A stretch of DNA of 64,000 bases, taken from Paenirhizobium selenitireducens ATCC BAA-1503. GTDB taxonomy: Bacteria; Pseudomonadota; Alphaproteobacteria; Rhizobiales; Rhizobiaceae. The translations under genes were made by a program, and so were the position numbers. The notes beneath the pieces were generated by a model. The model did no database searches, was not told the origin of the DNA, and was given only the letters and a program-made list of their open reading frames with translations. Below are positions 44,136-52,706 of this stretch, piece after piece; the first letter of the stretch is position 1; the number at the start of each line of letters is the position of its first letter. The stretch is from the NCBI RefSeq assembly GCF_000518785.1, contig NZ_JAEG01000020.1:1-64000 (forward strand), in the 5' to 3' direction.

Positions 44136-44571
44136 TTTCACCAGTCTCTTCAAGCTGAGGAACGAACAGGCCTCATTGCATTTCCGGATCAACACCAAGG
44201 TCGAACTGTCGAAATCCGGCCAAGCGGGCACGTCGTGTCGCCTGCGCAAGAGGCGCCGCGGACCACATGTCGGCCGCAATGCGGTCTTCATCACCGTAGG
44301 TTAGAAACGATTTCCAGGCGTGTAGATTGAAGTGAATCCGCGTGAATTCGGGTGAAGGGAAAGCCACCAGATAGGTTGCCCTCCGAAGCCCAAACGGCCG
44401 CCAGACTGCAGACGAGCGAGATTACCCGCAAGGTTTCCACGCTTCTCGCAGCGGCACCACGCCCGGGGACGCAAGAAAGTTGCAATAACGCCCGCCTCAG
44501 CCCCGCTACGTTCGCATCCGTCCGATGGCTCGACATCGCAACGAGTAAAATCTAACCGAACGGATTTGCGG
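44136..44571. other. Divergent promoter region with 10-bp tandem repeats
   Basis: These 436 bp separate the divergent aldehyde-dehydrogenase-like and chloroperoxidase-like genes. No gene is seen. The main feature is the repeat array at 44332-44361. Confidence 0.55.
44332..44361. repeat. Three 10-bp direct repeats, candidate operator
   Basis: GTGAATCCGC, GTGAATTCGG and GTGAAGGGAA stand exactly in line with a 10-bp period. OmpR/PhoB-type winged helices bind such helical-phase direct repeats, and two regulators with that domain are encoded nearby. Confidence 0.5.
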
Positions 44572-45537
44572 ATGACAGAACGAACCTTCCCCCACCTCTC
44601 ACGCAGACAGACACTTGTCGCGGGAGCCTCCCTTTCGCTGGCGATGGCCGCACCGGTCTTTGCGGCCGAGAAACGCCCGACAAAATCAAACCCAGGAGCC
44701 CTGCCCATGACCGAGAACTCTATCCGTACGAATGACGGCGTCGAAATCTTCTACAAAGACTGGGGCTCGGGACAGCCCATCGTGTTTCATCACGGCTGGC
44801 CGCTGTCGTCCGACGACTGGGACGCGCAGATGCTCTTCTTCGTGCAGAAGGGATATCGGGTGATCGCGCACGACCGGCGCGGTCATGGCCGTTCGACCCA
44901 GGTGAGCGAAGGCCACGACATGGATCACTATGCGGCCGATGTCGCCGCGCTCACCGCGCATCTCGACCTGCGCAACGCCATCCATGTCGGCCATTCGACC
45001 GGCGGCGGCGAGGCCGTGGCCTATGTCGCCCGGCACGGCAAGGATCGCGTCGCCAAGCTGGTGATCGTCGCCGCCGTGCCGCCGATCATGCTGAGGACGC
45101 AAGCCAATCCGGGTGGCCAGCCGATCGAGGTGTTCGACGGGCTCCGCACGGCGCTCGCCGCCAACCGTGCGCAATTCTATCTCGACGTCGCATCTGGTCC
45201 GTTCTTCGGCTTCAACCGGCCGAACGCCATCGTCTCCCAGGGTTCGATCCAAAACTGGTGGCGCCAGGGCATGATCGGCGGCGCCAAGGCGCACTATGAC
45301 GGCATCAAGGCGTTCTCCGAGACGGACTTCACCGAGGATCTCAAGAAAATTGAAGTCCCCACCCTGGTGATGCATGGCGATGACGACCAGATCGTGCCCA
45401 TCGACAATTCCGCACGGCTGGCAGTCAAGTTACTCAAGAACGGTTCGCTGAAAGTCTACGACGGCTATCCACACGGCATGCTCACAACCCATGCCGATGT
45501 GCTGAACAAGGACATGCTGGCCTTCTTTAAGGCCTGA
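44572..45537 (+). CDS. Alpha/beta hydrolase, non-haem chloroperoxidase-like, with Tat leader
   Basis: The catalytic set matches cofactor-free haloperoxidases/esterases: oxyanion [11 protein letters not shown], nucleophile GHSTGGGE, acid HGDDDQIVP and histidine GYPHGM. The N-terminus carries a twin-arginine leader ([20 protein letters not shown]) ahead of the usual family start. A second start, ATG 44707 with AGGAG 8 bp upstream, would give the normal cytoplasmic form. The long form is 321 residues. It is divergent from the altered aldehyde dehydrogenase. Confidence 0.9.
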   Translation: MTERTFPHLSRRQTLVAGASLSLAMAAPVFAAEKRPTKSNPGALPMTENSIRTNDGVEIFYKDWGSGQPIVFHHGWPLSSDDWDAQMLFFVQKGYRVIAHDRRGHGRSTQVSEGHDMDHYAADVAALTAHLDLRNAIHVGHSTGGGEAVAYVARHGKDRVAKLVIVAAVPPIMLRTQANPGGQPIEVFDGLRTALAANRAQFYLDVASGPFFGFNRPNAIVSQGSIQNWWRQGMIGGAKAHYDGIKAFSETDFTEDLKKIEVPTLVMHGDDDQIVPIDNSARLAVKLLKNGSLKVYDGYPHGMLTTHADVLNKDMLAFFKA

Positions 45538-45547
45538 CACATTTCGT

Positions 45548-45583
45548 GGCGCGGCCGATCCCACCCCGGTGATCGGCCGCGCC
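45548..45583. terminator. 13-bp perfect hairpin after the hydrolase gene
   Basis: GGCGCGGCCGATC-N10-GATCGGCCGCGCC begins 11 bp after the stop codon. There is no U tract, so it may be a processing/stability hairpin or a Rho-aided terminator. Confidence 0.6.
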
Positions 45584-45668
45584 GCAACAAGACCAGCCGC
45601 GTGTGGAGGCGCGTACCGAGAAATCCGCACTGACAACGCGGCAAATTGTTCCATGATGCGAAGAGTTC

Positions 45669-45713
45669 TGGCGTAGGATCTCGGCCGATACGACCAGCCG
45701 AGATCCTACGCCA
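45669..45713. repeat. 17-bp perfect inverted repeat with 11-nt loop
   Basis: TGGCGTAGGATCTCGGC and its exact complement flank an 11-nt loop. It has no U tract and lies in a convergent gap. It may be a bidirectional terminator or an intergenic palindromic element. Confidence 0.7.
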
Positions 45714-46008
45714 TCCCGCGTTCCGCCACGTGTCCGTGCTCGCCCTGTCCGGAATGTCTGTTGGTCCCGGGACCGGCGCGCAACAAGCGAACCCCTATCG
45801 CCCCGCTTGACTCTCGTGCTCTATGTCGAGAGCCCGAGCAATCTTAGGCTCAACGTTGGCGACGCCATGACCGCAAGGCTGGCGATGGATGGAAGCCTTC
45901 TCCCCAGTGGGCAGCCTCGTCCGTACCCATTCCAATCCCGTGAAGAAGCCCAATTTTCGGGCGCGGCAAGCGGAGTCTCCGCACCCGGTTCAAGGTGCGG
46001 AAACCGCA

Positions 46009-46665
46009 TCAGACCAGGCTGAGTTGGGGCGGCGACGCGCGCGGACTGCGGGCCTCCACCGTGCCTGTATCCGAGGCGCGACGGTATTGGCGCCGCCACT
46101 TGAAGGGCGTGGCGCCGATATGGCGCCGGAAGACATTGGACAGATGCGACTGATCCGACATGCCGCAGTCCAGCGCGATATGGCTCAAAGGCAGGTCTGT
46201 CTCCCGCAGCAGTTCGCAGGCCAACCGCATTCGCTCCCGCAAGATATAGGCGTAGGGGGTCATGTTGATGCTTTGCTTGAAGCTCCGGTGAAACTGGCTG
46301 GTGCTCAAACGGCACAGGGCTGCGAGATCCTCGACCCGAAGTTCATTTGCCAGATTGTGTCGGACATGAGCCTGGACCTTGGTGATCTGCCAGGTTGCCA
46401 GCCCCCCCACCGCGATTGGCCGTCCACCAGGCCGGCCAGCGCCAGCGCCAGGCGACGCTCCAACGACCTCCCATCCCTCATCGACCTCCTGTTCCTGAGC
46501 CGGCATCTGGCGCCCGTTCAGCAGTCGCTCGACGACGTTTCTCAGCTCTCGTGCGGAGAGGGTCGAAAGCCGCCCGTTGAGGCCAGGCGGGTGGCCAATC
46601 ATGAGCACGCGGTCAGGTTCAAAGCTGCGGACAGGATCATTTTGCATATCGAGAATTCGCGACAT
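46009..46665 (-). CDS. AraC-family regulator without a recognisable sensor domain
   Basis: This 218-residue protein consists of a short N-terminal stretch and a two-HTH AraC domain (ATWQITKVQAHVRHNLANEL, ALCRLSTSQFHRSFKQSINM, DCGMSDQSHLSNVFRRHIGA). AAGGTGAG precedes ATG 46665; the longer frame has no homology. The domain resembles that of the AraC protein at 52707-53417. The nearest gene it could control is the converging hydrolase or the upstream MFS gene; the target is unclear. Confidence 0.85.
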   Translation of the reverse strand: MSRILDMQNDPVRSFEPDRVLMIGHPPGLNGRLSTLSARELRNVVERLLNGRQMPAQEQEVDEGWEVVGASPGAGAGRPGGRPIAVGGLATWQITKVQAHVRHNLANELRVEDLAALCRLSTSQFHRSFKQSINMTPYAYILRERMRLACELLRETDLPLSHIALDCGMSDQSHLSNVFRRHIGATPFKWRRQYRRASDTGTVEARSPRASPPQLSLV

Positions 46666-47251
46666 CTCGCTCACCTTTTGGGTAGATGCGACAAGCAAGA
46701 TCGCCTGATCGCAGTGAGATTGTGCGGCGAGCCCGTGCTGTGAACGAGTTAAGTGATGCGAGGCTTCGTGAAACAACGATGCCCCTGTTCTGCGCTGTTT
46801 AATGGTGTTTTTCCCAACCGGCCCGGCACGCATTGCTTCGCCGACATCGCTTGGCAGGCGCCGGTTGGGAGACGTGCCACAAGCACGGGAACCTTCGGCA
46901 GGAAGGAACGGGCTCGCGCGTTCTGAGGGTGTGTGCGCCGGCTTCCGGCCCGCCTTGGCAGATGCGGGGAAGAGCGGTCAGCTGCCTTCCACCGGAGGGG
47001 ATGCGGAAGGCAGCTGACGCAATGGATCGCGGATTGGGCGGCATCCGCGGTCCTCGATGCGAACCGGCAGGGGGATCGCATCGCAGTTGGCGGAGGGGGA
47101 AACGCCAACCCGTTCTCTTGAACAAATACAGATTAGAAGATCCGCACTGCGCCTGATTGCAAGAAGCTACCATTTCGATGCCGCGAACTGCCAGCCGGCT
47201 TACACTGTGCCGGAAGATCGGCGACTTGGCTCGCAAGGGCGGTCGTGTGCC
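46666..47251. other. 586-bp intergenic region with a 14-bp inverted repeat
   Basis: This region lies upstream of the AraC gene and downstream of the MFS gene on the minus strand. I find no supported gene in any frame. The only strong element is the palindrome at 46977-47018; a small CCGGC/GCCGG hairpin near 47193 may follow the MFS transcript. Confidence 0.5.
46977..47018. repeat. 14-bp perfect inverted repeat
   Basis: GTCAGCTGCCTTCC-N14-GGAAGGCAGCTGAC. The arms differ in sequence from the 45.7 kb palindrome, but size and loop are similar. No T tract follows on either strand. Confidence 0.65.
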
Positions 47252-48589
47252 TCAGCGTTCGAACACCGTATCTTCTTGCCGGACGAGGGAACCTTCCTCG
47301 CGTCCGGCTCGGAAGCGCACCGCGGTTGGCCGGAGAGAAGCATACACTCCCAGCAAACACGCGCCGAGCGCAACCAACAGCAGATAGTGCATGTGGATAA
47401 AAGGCGCAGTGGGCAGAAGCGCCCCAATGAGCACGGGCGTCAGCCCGCCGAAAAATGCGAAGGTGATGTTGTAGGCTAGTGAAATGCCGGTGAACCGGAC
47501 ACTGCTGGGAAAGGCCCGGACCATGAAGCAAGGGACCAGCCCGACCATGCCCTTGAAAAACGAGGCAATACCATAAAGGAGATAGACATTCCCGCTTGCC
47601 GGGGTCACTTGGGAATAGAATAGAAAAGTGGTTGCAGCGAACGGCAGGCTTGCCAGCATGTAGTATTTGCCCAGCCCGATCCTGTCGGCAAGATAGCCTG
47701 CGGCAAGAGCGCCGGCAAAAACACAGGGCGTTCCGAAGGCAGACACGGCTAACGCGGTCTGGGGATCGAAGCCATAGTGCTTTTGCAGGATCAGCGGCGT
47801 CATGAGCGTCGTGACAATGACGACCGCCGAGAGAATCCAGGTCGAAACGACGGAGATGGAAATAGCCTCCCAGTGGCTGCGCAACACGATTGCGATGGGA
47901 AGCGACTTTGCAAGGGCACGCTCCTCCCTTGCCCTCAGGAAGACCGGCGTTTCGCTCAGCCAGCGCCGCAAGAACGCCCCCAAGAGCCCCAAGACACCCG
48001 CAACCACAAACGGGACGCGCCAGCCATAATCCAGCATTGCCTCGAGAGAGAAATAGCTGTTTGCCACCATGGTGACCACCGAGGCCATGAATACGCCGAC
48101 AATCAGGGAGGAACTCATGAAACTGCAGGCGAGCCCCAGATGACGCGCGGGAACGTGTTCGGCGATGAACGTCCAAGCACCCGGCGCCTCGCCCCCGATT
48201 GCGGCGCCTTGGACGATGCGCAATAGAACCAGCAGAAGAGGTGCCATCCAGCCCGCTGTTGCATAGCTCGGGATCAATGCGATAGCGATGGTCGCAAACG
48301 CCATCAGCAGAATTGAAAACAGAAAGACCCGCTTGCGACCCGAGAGGTCGCCGAAGTGGGCCATGACCAGGCCGCCGACCGGGCGAAAGATATAGCCGGT
48401 CGCAAAAATACCAAGCGCCTGCACGTCGGCCAGCCACTCCGGCATGTCGGGCGGAAAGAAATTCTTGCTGATGACCGGGGCGAGAAAGAGGAAGATCACG
48501 AAGTCGAAAAACTCGAGCGCGCCTCCAATGCCGGACAGCGTTAGAAGACCCGGTAGCCCTGTCGTGCTCTTCTCCATTGCAGCCCCCAT
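47252..48589 (-). CDS. MFS transporter, metabolite:H+ symporter (MHS/ProP-like) family
   Basis: This 445-residue protein has twelve predicted membrane segments. The MHS hallmarks are GALEFFDFVIFLFLAPVISK near the N-terminus, GDLSGRKRVFLFS (loop 2-3 motif), RIVQGAAIGGEAPGAWTFIA and WRVPFVVAGVLGLLGAFLRR. Family members import carboxylates, shikimate, citrate or compatible solutes with protons. ATG 48589 or ATG 48577 can serve as start. It stands alone between AraC and wHTH-STAND genes, so its substrate is not indicated. Confidence 0.9.
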   Translation of the reverse strand: MGAAMEKSTTGLPGLLTLSGIGGALEFFDFVIFLFLAPVISKNFFPPDMPEWLADVQALGIFATGYIFRPVGGLVMAHFGDLSGRKRVFLFSILLMAFATIAIALIPSYATAGWMAPLLLVLLRIVQGAAIGGEAPGAWTFIAEHVPARHLGLACSFMSSSLIVGVFMASVVTMVANSYFSLEAMLDYGWRVPFVVAGVLGLLGAFLRRWLSETPVFLRAREERALAKSLPIAIVLRSHWEAISISVVSTWILSAVVIVTTLMTPLILQKHYGFDPQTALAVSAFGTPCVFAGALAAGYLADRIGLGKYYMLASLPFAATTFLFYSQVTPASGNVYLLYGIASFFKGMVGLVPCFMVRAFPSSVRFTGISLAYNITFAFFGGLTPVLIGALLPTAPFIHMHYLLLVALGACLLGVYASLRPTAVRFRAGREEGSLVRQEDTVFER

Positions 48590-48735
48590 ATGCTTATGGG
48601 AACGCTATCCCAATCGCGAAATACGGACAATGGCAATGAACCGCAAGTGTCTCGTGATACGTCCTCGCAATGGTTGCGGCATCCGTAACCGGGGTGGAAT
48701 GCCGCCTTGGTCGGAGAACTGTGTTCAGCAACCCG

Positions 48736-51576
48736 TCACGATGCCTTCGCCTCTCCGGCTTCTGTCATCTCGGCCAGCAATTCTGCCGCCGTCACCATGT
48801 CAGCAGTGTGGAAGCCCTCGGTGAACTGCGCATAGAGATGCTCCAACCTCATTCTCGCGTTCTTCGCGCCTTCCTGGTTCCGATGGGTCCTCGCCAAGCC
48901 CGTTTCCGCGCGAAGGCGCCAAGCCGGGGCGCCCTGGCTGTCGGCGAGCGATATGGAATCGAGAAAGCTGGCGCGGGCGATCAAGTCATTGCCTTGCGCA
49001 TGCTGCACCTCACCGCGAACCCGCAACAATTCCGGCGCCTCGAGGGCGCCGCCATTGGCGAAGACTCCCTTCAGCGTGTCATCGATCACCTGACATGCTT
49101 CGTCCGCCAGGCCGCAGTCGGAAAGCGCCTTCGCCAAGGTCGCCGCAAGCTGCGGAATATAGATTTCATAGCGATCCTGCCGCAGCACACCGATGGCGCT
49201 TCGCAACATCGCGACACCTTTGTCTAAATCCCCGGTCCTGATCAAAGATTGGCCCGCCATGCCTTGACCGACGGCCTGGTATGGCCGCAGCGAATGGCGC
49301 AGCGCATGAAAGCGTAGCCGCTCCGCAAGGTCTTCGACACCATCCCAGTCCCCGACCCACTCGAACACGGAGGCGCTCCATATCAATCCGATGCAATAGG
49401 TCACGGCGTCCGGCGCAGCGCCCTCGGTCCCGAGAGGTCTTGCTGCCGCGATGGCCTGGTCCGGATATCCCTGAAGCCACAGGCATCGCGAAAGCGCTAT
49501 GTTGGGATTGCGGTGAAAGGCGAAATGGCCAGGCTTGATTCGGCGGAACTCTGCCATCGACAGCGCCGTTTCCAGATGGTGGCGGGCAGCCTTTTGGTTG
49601 CCGGCCAGATGAAACGCGACACCGAGAAGATTGTGCGCGGCTGCCTTTCCGGCGGGCTCCCCGATCCGGTCGGCCAGAGCCTCCGCCTGTTTGGAAAGCG
49701 GCTCCAGCTGATCATATCTTGCCATGCGGCGATATAGCATGTGGAGGCGACTCAGCAGCCGGAACTGGCTGCGATGGTCGTCGAGTCGTCGGGCGACATC
49801 CAGGGCGCGTATCAGGGCACTCATGGCCTTGTCGGAATTGCCCTCCGTGAAAGTCAGCGCATGACCGAGCGCCGCGTCGAGCTCCATCTCGACCTTGCTG
49901 GAACGGCTGCCGTCATCAAGGACCTGGAGCGCCTTTTCCGTCCAGCGCCGACATTCACTCAACAGCGAAAACTCGATGAAGACATTGCCCATTCCGGCCG
50001 CCAGCCTGTTCGCGACGGTCCTATCTCCCTGATCGGAAAAGGCCCAGCGCAATGCCGAATTCGCTTCCCGTGCCAGAAATTGCTTGGTCTGCTTCAACAG
50101 TTCGACCGGCTCAGTCAGCGGTGACGCGTTCGCCTGCTCAAGCGTGGTCAGCATGTGGACGGCGTGGCTCTTGGCCATCTGCTCCAATTCACCGGCCTCG
50201 ACCAGCTTGGTAAAGGCATATTCCCTTGTGGTGTCGAGCAGCCGATACTCCGTGAAGTCACCACTGCGGGCAATGGTGATAAGCGATTTTGCCGCCAGCC
50301 CCTCGATGGCCTCAACCACGCGGTCCGGCCCCAGCATTCGGTCGGAGACCACGGCGGCGGCCGACGCGTGGACGAATGGTCCGACGAAGATCGCCAGCCG
50401 ACGGAACACCACTTGCTCCGCCTCATAAATCAGCTCGTAGCTCCAGTCGATCATCGCCGCCAGGGTTTGGTGGCGAGGCGGGGCGGTGCGCCTTCCCTGC
50501 CAAAGCAATCGGAATCGTCCATCGACCAGCGCGGCGGTCTCCTGAAGACCATGCGTTGCAACCCGGCTGGCGACCAGCTCGATGGCGAGCGCCATGCCAT
50601 CGAGCTTGCGGCAGATCTCCGCCATGATCCCGGCATCGGCATCGGAGAGTTCCGCATCATAGCCATGGGCCGCCGCGCGTTCGGCAAGGAGCCGAGTCGC
50701 GGAAAAGCTGAGCAGTTGCGATGCGGTCATCGCGGTCTCTTCGGGAGGGTGGTCCAAGGTGGGCAGGAGGATGACGTGCTCGCCCTCGACCCGCAGGCGC
50801 TCCCGGCTGGTCGCAAGGATGCTGGCGCCTGGAGCATCCAGATAAATCCGCTCCGCCAGGGGCGCGAGAGTCCCGATCACGTGTTCGCAGCTATCAAATA
50901 CGATCAGTGCCCGACGCTCGCGCAGAAAGTCGACAATCTCGGCCGTCGGATCATTCGACTGCAGAATGATGCCGAGGGTCGAAGCCACGGCGCTGGCGAC
51001 GAATGTCGAATCCTCGAGAAGCGCCAGGTCGAGGAAATATACAGAGCCCTCAAAGGCTTCGAGCATCTGATTGGCGACCGCAACGGCGACCGTGGTCTTG
51101 CCGATTCCGCCCGGACCGTGGATGGTTACAAATCGATGCGGGACAAGCTGGTCCGCAATTTTGCGGATATCCTCATCGCGCCCGACCATCCGGTCCAACC
51201 GGCGGGGAAGCAAGCCGGCGCTGCGCTCGGGAGACGGCTTCGAGCGTGCGCGCTGCGGCGCGATGACCTTGGTGGGGGCAACCAGACAATAGCCGCGCCC
51301 GGGCACGTTGGCGATGTAGCGCGCATTGCCTTCCCCGCATCCGAGCACCTTGCGCAAACCGCTGATGTGATAGCGCAGACTGCCTTCATCGACGGTCAGG
51401 TCCGGCCATGCGCGGGCCAGCAGGTCCTCCTTGCCAACGACCTGCCCGGCATTTTCCGCAAGCGCGACCAGCAGATCGAATGCCCGGCTGCCAAGCGGCA
51501 TGGCGCGCCCGTCCTTTTCAAGACGGCGTTCCGCAACGAAGAGCAGAAAATGATCGAATGCGTAGGCCTGTCGCAT
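48736..51576 (-). CDS. wHTH-STAND NTPase regulator with helical-repeat C-terminus (second paralog)
   Basis: This 946-residue protein has the same three-part layout as 38419-41319: OmpR-type winged helix (residues 1-100, GSRAFDLLVALAENAGQVV, LRYHISGLRKVLGCG, GRGYCLVAP), STAND ATPase (GPGGIGKTTVAVAVANQML, ALIVFDSCEH, ILATSRERLR) and a TPR-like second half. The Walker B Asp is kept (FDSCEH for LDNCEH). It is transcribed in the same direction as, and 161 bp downstream of, an altered SDR gene. It is predicted to regulate neighbouring oxidoreductases; the ligand is unknown. Confidence 0.87.
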   Translation of the reverse strand: MRQAYAFDHFLLFVAERRLEKDGRAMPLGSRAFDLLVALAENAGQVVGKEDLLARAWPDLTVDEGSLRYHISGLRKVLGCGEGNARYIANVPGRGYCLVAPTKVIAPQRARSKPSPERSAGLLPRRLDRMVGRDEDIRKIADQLVPHRFVTIHGPGGIGKTTVAVAVANQMLEAFEGSVYFLDLALLEDSTFVASAVASTLGIILQSNDPTAEIVDFLRERRALIVFDSCEHVIGTLAPLAERIYLDAPGASILATSRERLRVEGEHVILLPTLDHPPEETAMTASQLLSFSATRLLAERAAAHGYDAELSDADAGIMAEICRKLDGMALAIELVASRVATHGLQETAALVDGRFRLLWQGRRTAPPRHQTLAAMIDWSYELIYEAEQVVFRRLAIFVGPFVHASAAAVVSDRMLGPDRVVEAIEGLAAKSLITIARSGDFTEYRLLDTTREYAFTKLVEAGELEQMAKSHAVHMLTTLEQANASPLTEPVELLKQTKQFLAREANSALRWAFSDQGDRTVANRLAAGMGNVFIEFSLLSECRRWTEKALQVLDDGSRSSKVEMELDAALGHALTFTEGNSDKAMSALIRALDVARRLDDHRSQFRLLSRLHMLYRRMARYDQLEPLSKQAEALADRIGEPAGKAAAHNLLGVAFHLAGNQKAARHHLETALSMAEFRRIKPGHFAFHRNPNIALSRCLWLQGYPDQAIAAARPLGTEGAAPDAVTYCIGLIWSASVFEWVGDWDGVEDLAERLRFHALRHSLRPYQAVGQGMAGQSLIRTGDLDKGVAMLRSAIGVLRQDRYEIYIPQLAATLAKALSDCGLADEACQVIDDTLKGVFANGGALEAPELLRVRGEVQHAQGNDLIARASFLDSISLADSQGAPAWRLRAETGLARTHRNQEGAKNARMRLEHLYAQFTEGFHTADMVTAAELLAEMTEAGEAKAS

Positions 51577-51737
51577 TCCTCCGCCTCATCCTTCTGTTAC
51601 CTGCCGATCCGACGACGTCGCTATCCGCGACGGGGAACTCGTATCAGACTTCTGACGGGGCTTTGTTCATTGTCAACTCTACCCACAATATTGAAATATC
51701 CTAATGTAGACGCCGAGGCGCCGGACGGGACCCAAGG

Positions 51738-52505
51738 TCACGCATTGTATCCGCCATCGACGTCCAGCACGCTGCCGGTGATGAAGGATGCTCCCGGCCC
51801 GGCTAGGAAGACAATCGCATTTGCCGCCTCGTCCGACCGGCCAAGCCGCTTGAGAACAGTGGAAGCCCGCTCCGCCGCAACGAGATTGTCGGGCGCCGCC
51901 AACTGATCGACCTCCATTGGCCCCAGTTGCACAACGTTCACCGTGACACCGCGGGGGCCAAGGTCGTGCGCGACACCTTTGCAATAAGCCACGATCGCCG
52001 CTTGGGTTGCGGCGAAATCGGCAAGGCCCGGGGTGCCGACCCGGTCGGCCACACTGGCCCCTATCGCTATGATCCGGCCGCCGTTGCCAATCAACCTTGC
52101 GGTGGCGCGGATCAGCGAAATTGTTCCCATGACATTGACGTAGAATTGCTCGTCGATGGCCTCCTCGTCCTGCGCGATGTCATCGACCTGCCATTGAAGC
52201 CGGAGCTGCGCATTGGCGATCACGATGTCCAGTTGACCGAACTCCGCCATGACCGAGCGCAGCAGATGCGTGGCTTCGGTGCAGTTCAGCCGCGCCGGCG
52301 ACCGAAACATGGCAACCGTGCTGCCGGCAGCGCGCAGCTCTTCGACGAATGACGGTTCTGCCGTAGCGCCTGCAACCGTCAACGCGAGGGCGGCGCCCTT
52401 CCGTGCAAGTGTGCGTGCGGTGGCCGGCCCGACGCCGCGATCGACATTGGTCAACAATACCACCCTGCCTTTCAGGGGCCCTGCGCTGTTACGCTTAATA
52501 TCCAA
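51738..52505 (-). CDS. SDR-family protein with degenerate catalytic motifs (TTG start)
   Basis: This is an SDR fold of 255 residues ending in the usual GSVLDVDGGYNA. The cofactor motif TGxxxGxG reads T19-NVDRGVG, NNAG reads ANAQ, and the Tyr-x-x-x-Lys pair is F164-AATQ168. Catalysis by the normal mechanism is unlikely. AGGGGAGG lies 6 bp before TTG 52505, which I take as the start; the upstream TTG at 52583 has no such site. It is upstream of the second wHTH-STAND gene and divergent from an AraC gene. Confidence 0.82.
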   Translation of the reverse strand: MDIKRNSAGPLKGRVVLLTNVDRGVGPATARTLARKGAALALTVAGATAEPSFVEELRAAGSTVAMFRSPARLNCTEATHLLRSVMAEFGQLDIVIANAQLRLQWQVDDIAQDEEAIDEQFYVNVMGTISLIRATARLIGNGGRIIAIGASVADRVGTPGLADFAATQAAIVAYCKGVAHDLGPRGVTVNVVQLGPMEVDQLAAPDNLVAAERASTVLKRLGRSDEAANAIVFLAGPGASFITGSVLDVDGGYNA

Positions 52506-52620
52506 GTCACGCCTCCCCTGCGCGGCGTTGAGTCGCCTGCATCGGGTAAATGCTTCGTCCGGTGGTGGCGGACAATCTTGCAAGATCGTGACATGACAAG
52601 GACCGATTCAGGGCCATGCG

Positions 52621-52640
52621 TCCTAACAACTCCTAACACC
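52621..52640. repeat. Two 10-bp direct repeats, candidate operator
   Basis: TCCTAACAAC-TCCTAACACC is a 10-bp tandem repeat in the divergent region between the altered SDR and an AraC gene. It could bind the nearby OmpR-type winged-helix regulator or the AraC protein. Confidence 0.5.
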
Positions 52641-52706
52641 AGTTAACTCGCTTCACGGCAGCCTGTGTCGCACTCTCATCCTCATGCAGAGAGCGAGGAT
52701 ATAGCG

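Larger units (their letters stand above)
45538..46008. other. Convergent intergenic region with two long inverted repeats
   Basis: These 471 bp lie between the hydrolase and AraC gene ends. Apart from the two hairpins listed separately, no gene or IS end is seen. Confidence 0.6.

Noticed and set aside
50155..51906. 583-codon plus-strand frame antisense to the second wHTH-STAND gene
   Set aside because: The minus-strand gene carries wHTH, P-loop and Walker B motifs; the antisense frame has none.
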